Shown here piece by piece: positions 63,832 through 64,000 of a stretch of 64,000 nucleotides of DNA. Location of the stretch: positions 141,653 to 205,652 of the forward strand of contig NZ_JAGRPU010000005.1 in the NCBI RefSeq assembly GCF_024606225.1. The letters run 5' to 3'. The notes below the pieces were generated by a model that searched no databases, had not been told where the DNA came from, and saw only the letters and a program-made list of their open reading frames with translations. The DNA comes from Endozoicomonas sp. ISHI1. GTDB lineage: Bacteria > Pseudomonadota > Gammaproteobacteria > Pseudomonadales > Endozoicomonadaceae. Positions within the stretch are counted from its first letter, which is position 1. The number at the start of each line of letters is the position of its first letter. A program made the translations under genes and the position numbers.

Positions 63832-63850
63832 ACATAATCTGTAATTATGT
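63832..63850. other. Hairpin just downstream of tnpB
   Basis: ACATAAT-ctgta-ATTATGT is a perfect 7-bp stem, 9 bp from the tnpB stop codon. It could be the right-end hairpin of an IS605-type element or a terminator. Confidence 0.5.
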
Positions 63851-63858
63851 AGACTTAT

Positions 63859-64000
63859 TTACGCCGTCACCGCGGATGCACGACGAATCGTGTCTAACTC
63901 CACTCTTGCGTAGGGTTTAACGTCGAGCTGTAACGTGTCTCGACCATAATTATCAAGGTTCAAACTCGCACTGTAATCTCTGTCATGCAGAGTTTTACAT
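63859..64000 (-). CDS. tnpB: C-terminus of a TnpB-type protein (IS200/IS605 family), cut by the window edge
   Basis: The minus strand reads CKTLHDRDYSASLNLDNYGR, then DTLQLDVKPYARVELDTIRR and ASAVTA before the stop at 63859. The HDRDxxASLNL stretch, with the Asp of the RuvC-like centre, and the preceding Cys are the end of TnpB/OrfB proteins, RNA-guided nucleases of IS200/IS605 elements. The rest lies beyond the window, so completeness cannot be judged. Confidence 0.8.
   Translation of the reverse strand, partial: CKTLHDRDYSASLNLDNYGRDTLQLDVKPYARVELDTIRRASAVTA

Noticed and set aside
1..64000. tRNA or rRNA genes
   Set aside because: I saw no cloverleaf-like sequence with the usual GTTCRANYC arm and no rRNA motifs; a covariance-model scan would be needed to exclude them.

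Overview
The window looks like a chromosomal segment of a marine, host-associated gammaproteobacterium, most likely in or near Endozoicomonas (inferred from gene content, not from a database search). The housekeeping genes are typically gammaproteobacterial: polyamine ABC operon, mod/moa molybdopterin genes, YcgN, MenB, type IV pilins with a PglL-type ligase, and an RND efflux operon. They alternate with accessory DNA: toxin-antitoxin loci, a REP-type transposase with REP-like hairpins, and proteins of eukaryotic architecture (C2H2-like zinc fingers, F-box plus WD40-like propellers).

Layout. 1-3.6 kb: the end of a LigB-like DNA ligase, an exported zinc-finger repeat protein and a type IV pilin. 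4.3-8.3 kb: a four-gene polyamine ABC operon on the minus strand. 8.5-15.1 kb: a small accessory island with four toxin-antitoxin loci (two with broken toxins, one of these with a second toxin fragment), a REP-associated tyrosine transposase, an A-rich GGACATCC array, about ten hairpin REP-like elements, a 340-bp direct duplication and a DUF29 gene. 15.1-17.3 kb: PglL/TfpO-like oligosaccharyltransferase and a second pilin. 17.9-19.7 kb: more accessory genes (coiled-coil proteins, DUF29, ParDE). 19.8-25.3 kb: molybdate uptake (modABC) and molybdopterin synthesis genes (moaC, moaB, moaD, moaE, mobA), interrupted by an opposite-strand gene with 11-residue coiled-coil repeats. 25.5-28.9 kb: a 1120-residue protein of unknown function. 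29-35.3 kb: anion transporter, YcgN, two crotonase-fold enzymes, SCP2-like protein, flavin reductase, DUF4202 protein and a membrane-anchored thioredoxin-like protein. 35.4-41.1 kb: a complete RND tripartite efflux operon.

41.25-63.6 kb is the most striking region: eleven tandem paralogues on the plus strand, each with a short N-terminal leader, an F-box-like motif and about 3-11 WD40-like units of roughly 41-43 residues. This is the domain order of eukaryotic FBXW substrate receptors of SCF ubiquitin ligases. Most copies carry a near-identical upstream block, and the copies differ by gain, loss and exchange of blades. Two inverted copies of a 159-bp MITE-like element and one isochorismatase-fold gene interrupt the array. 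The window ends with the C-terminus of a TnpB protein on the minus strand.

Functional picture: the core genes supply polyamine and molybdate uptake, Moco synthesis, pili and efflux. The F-box/WD40 array, the zinc-finger protein and possibly the 1120-residue protein look like an effector repertoire aimed at a eukaryotic host; that role is inference.
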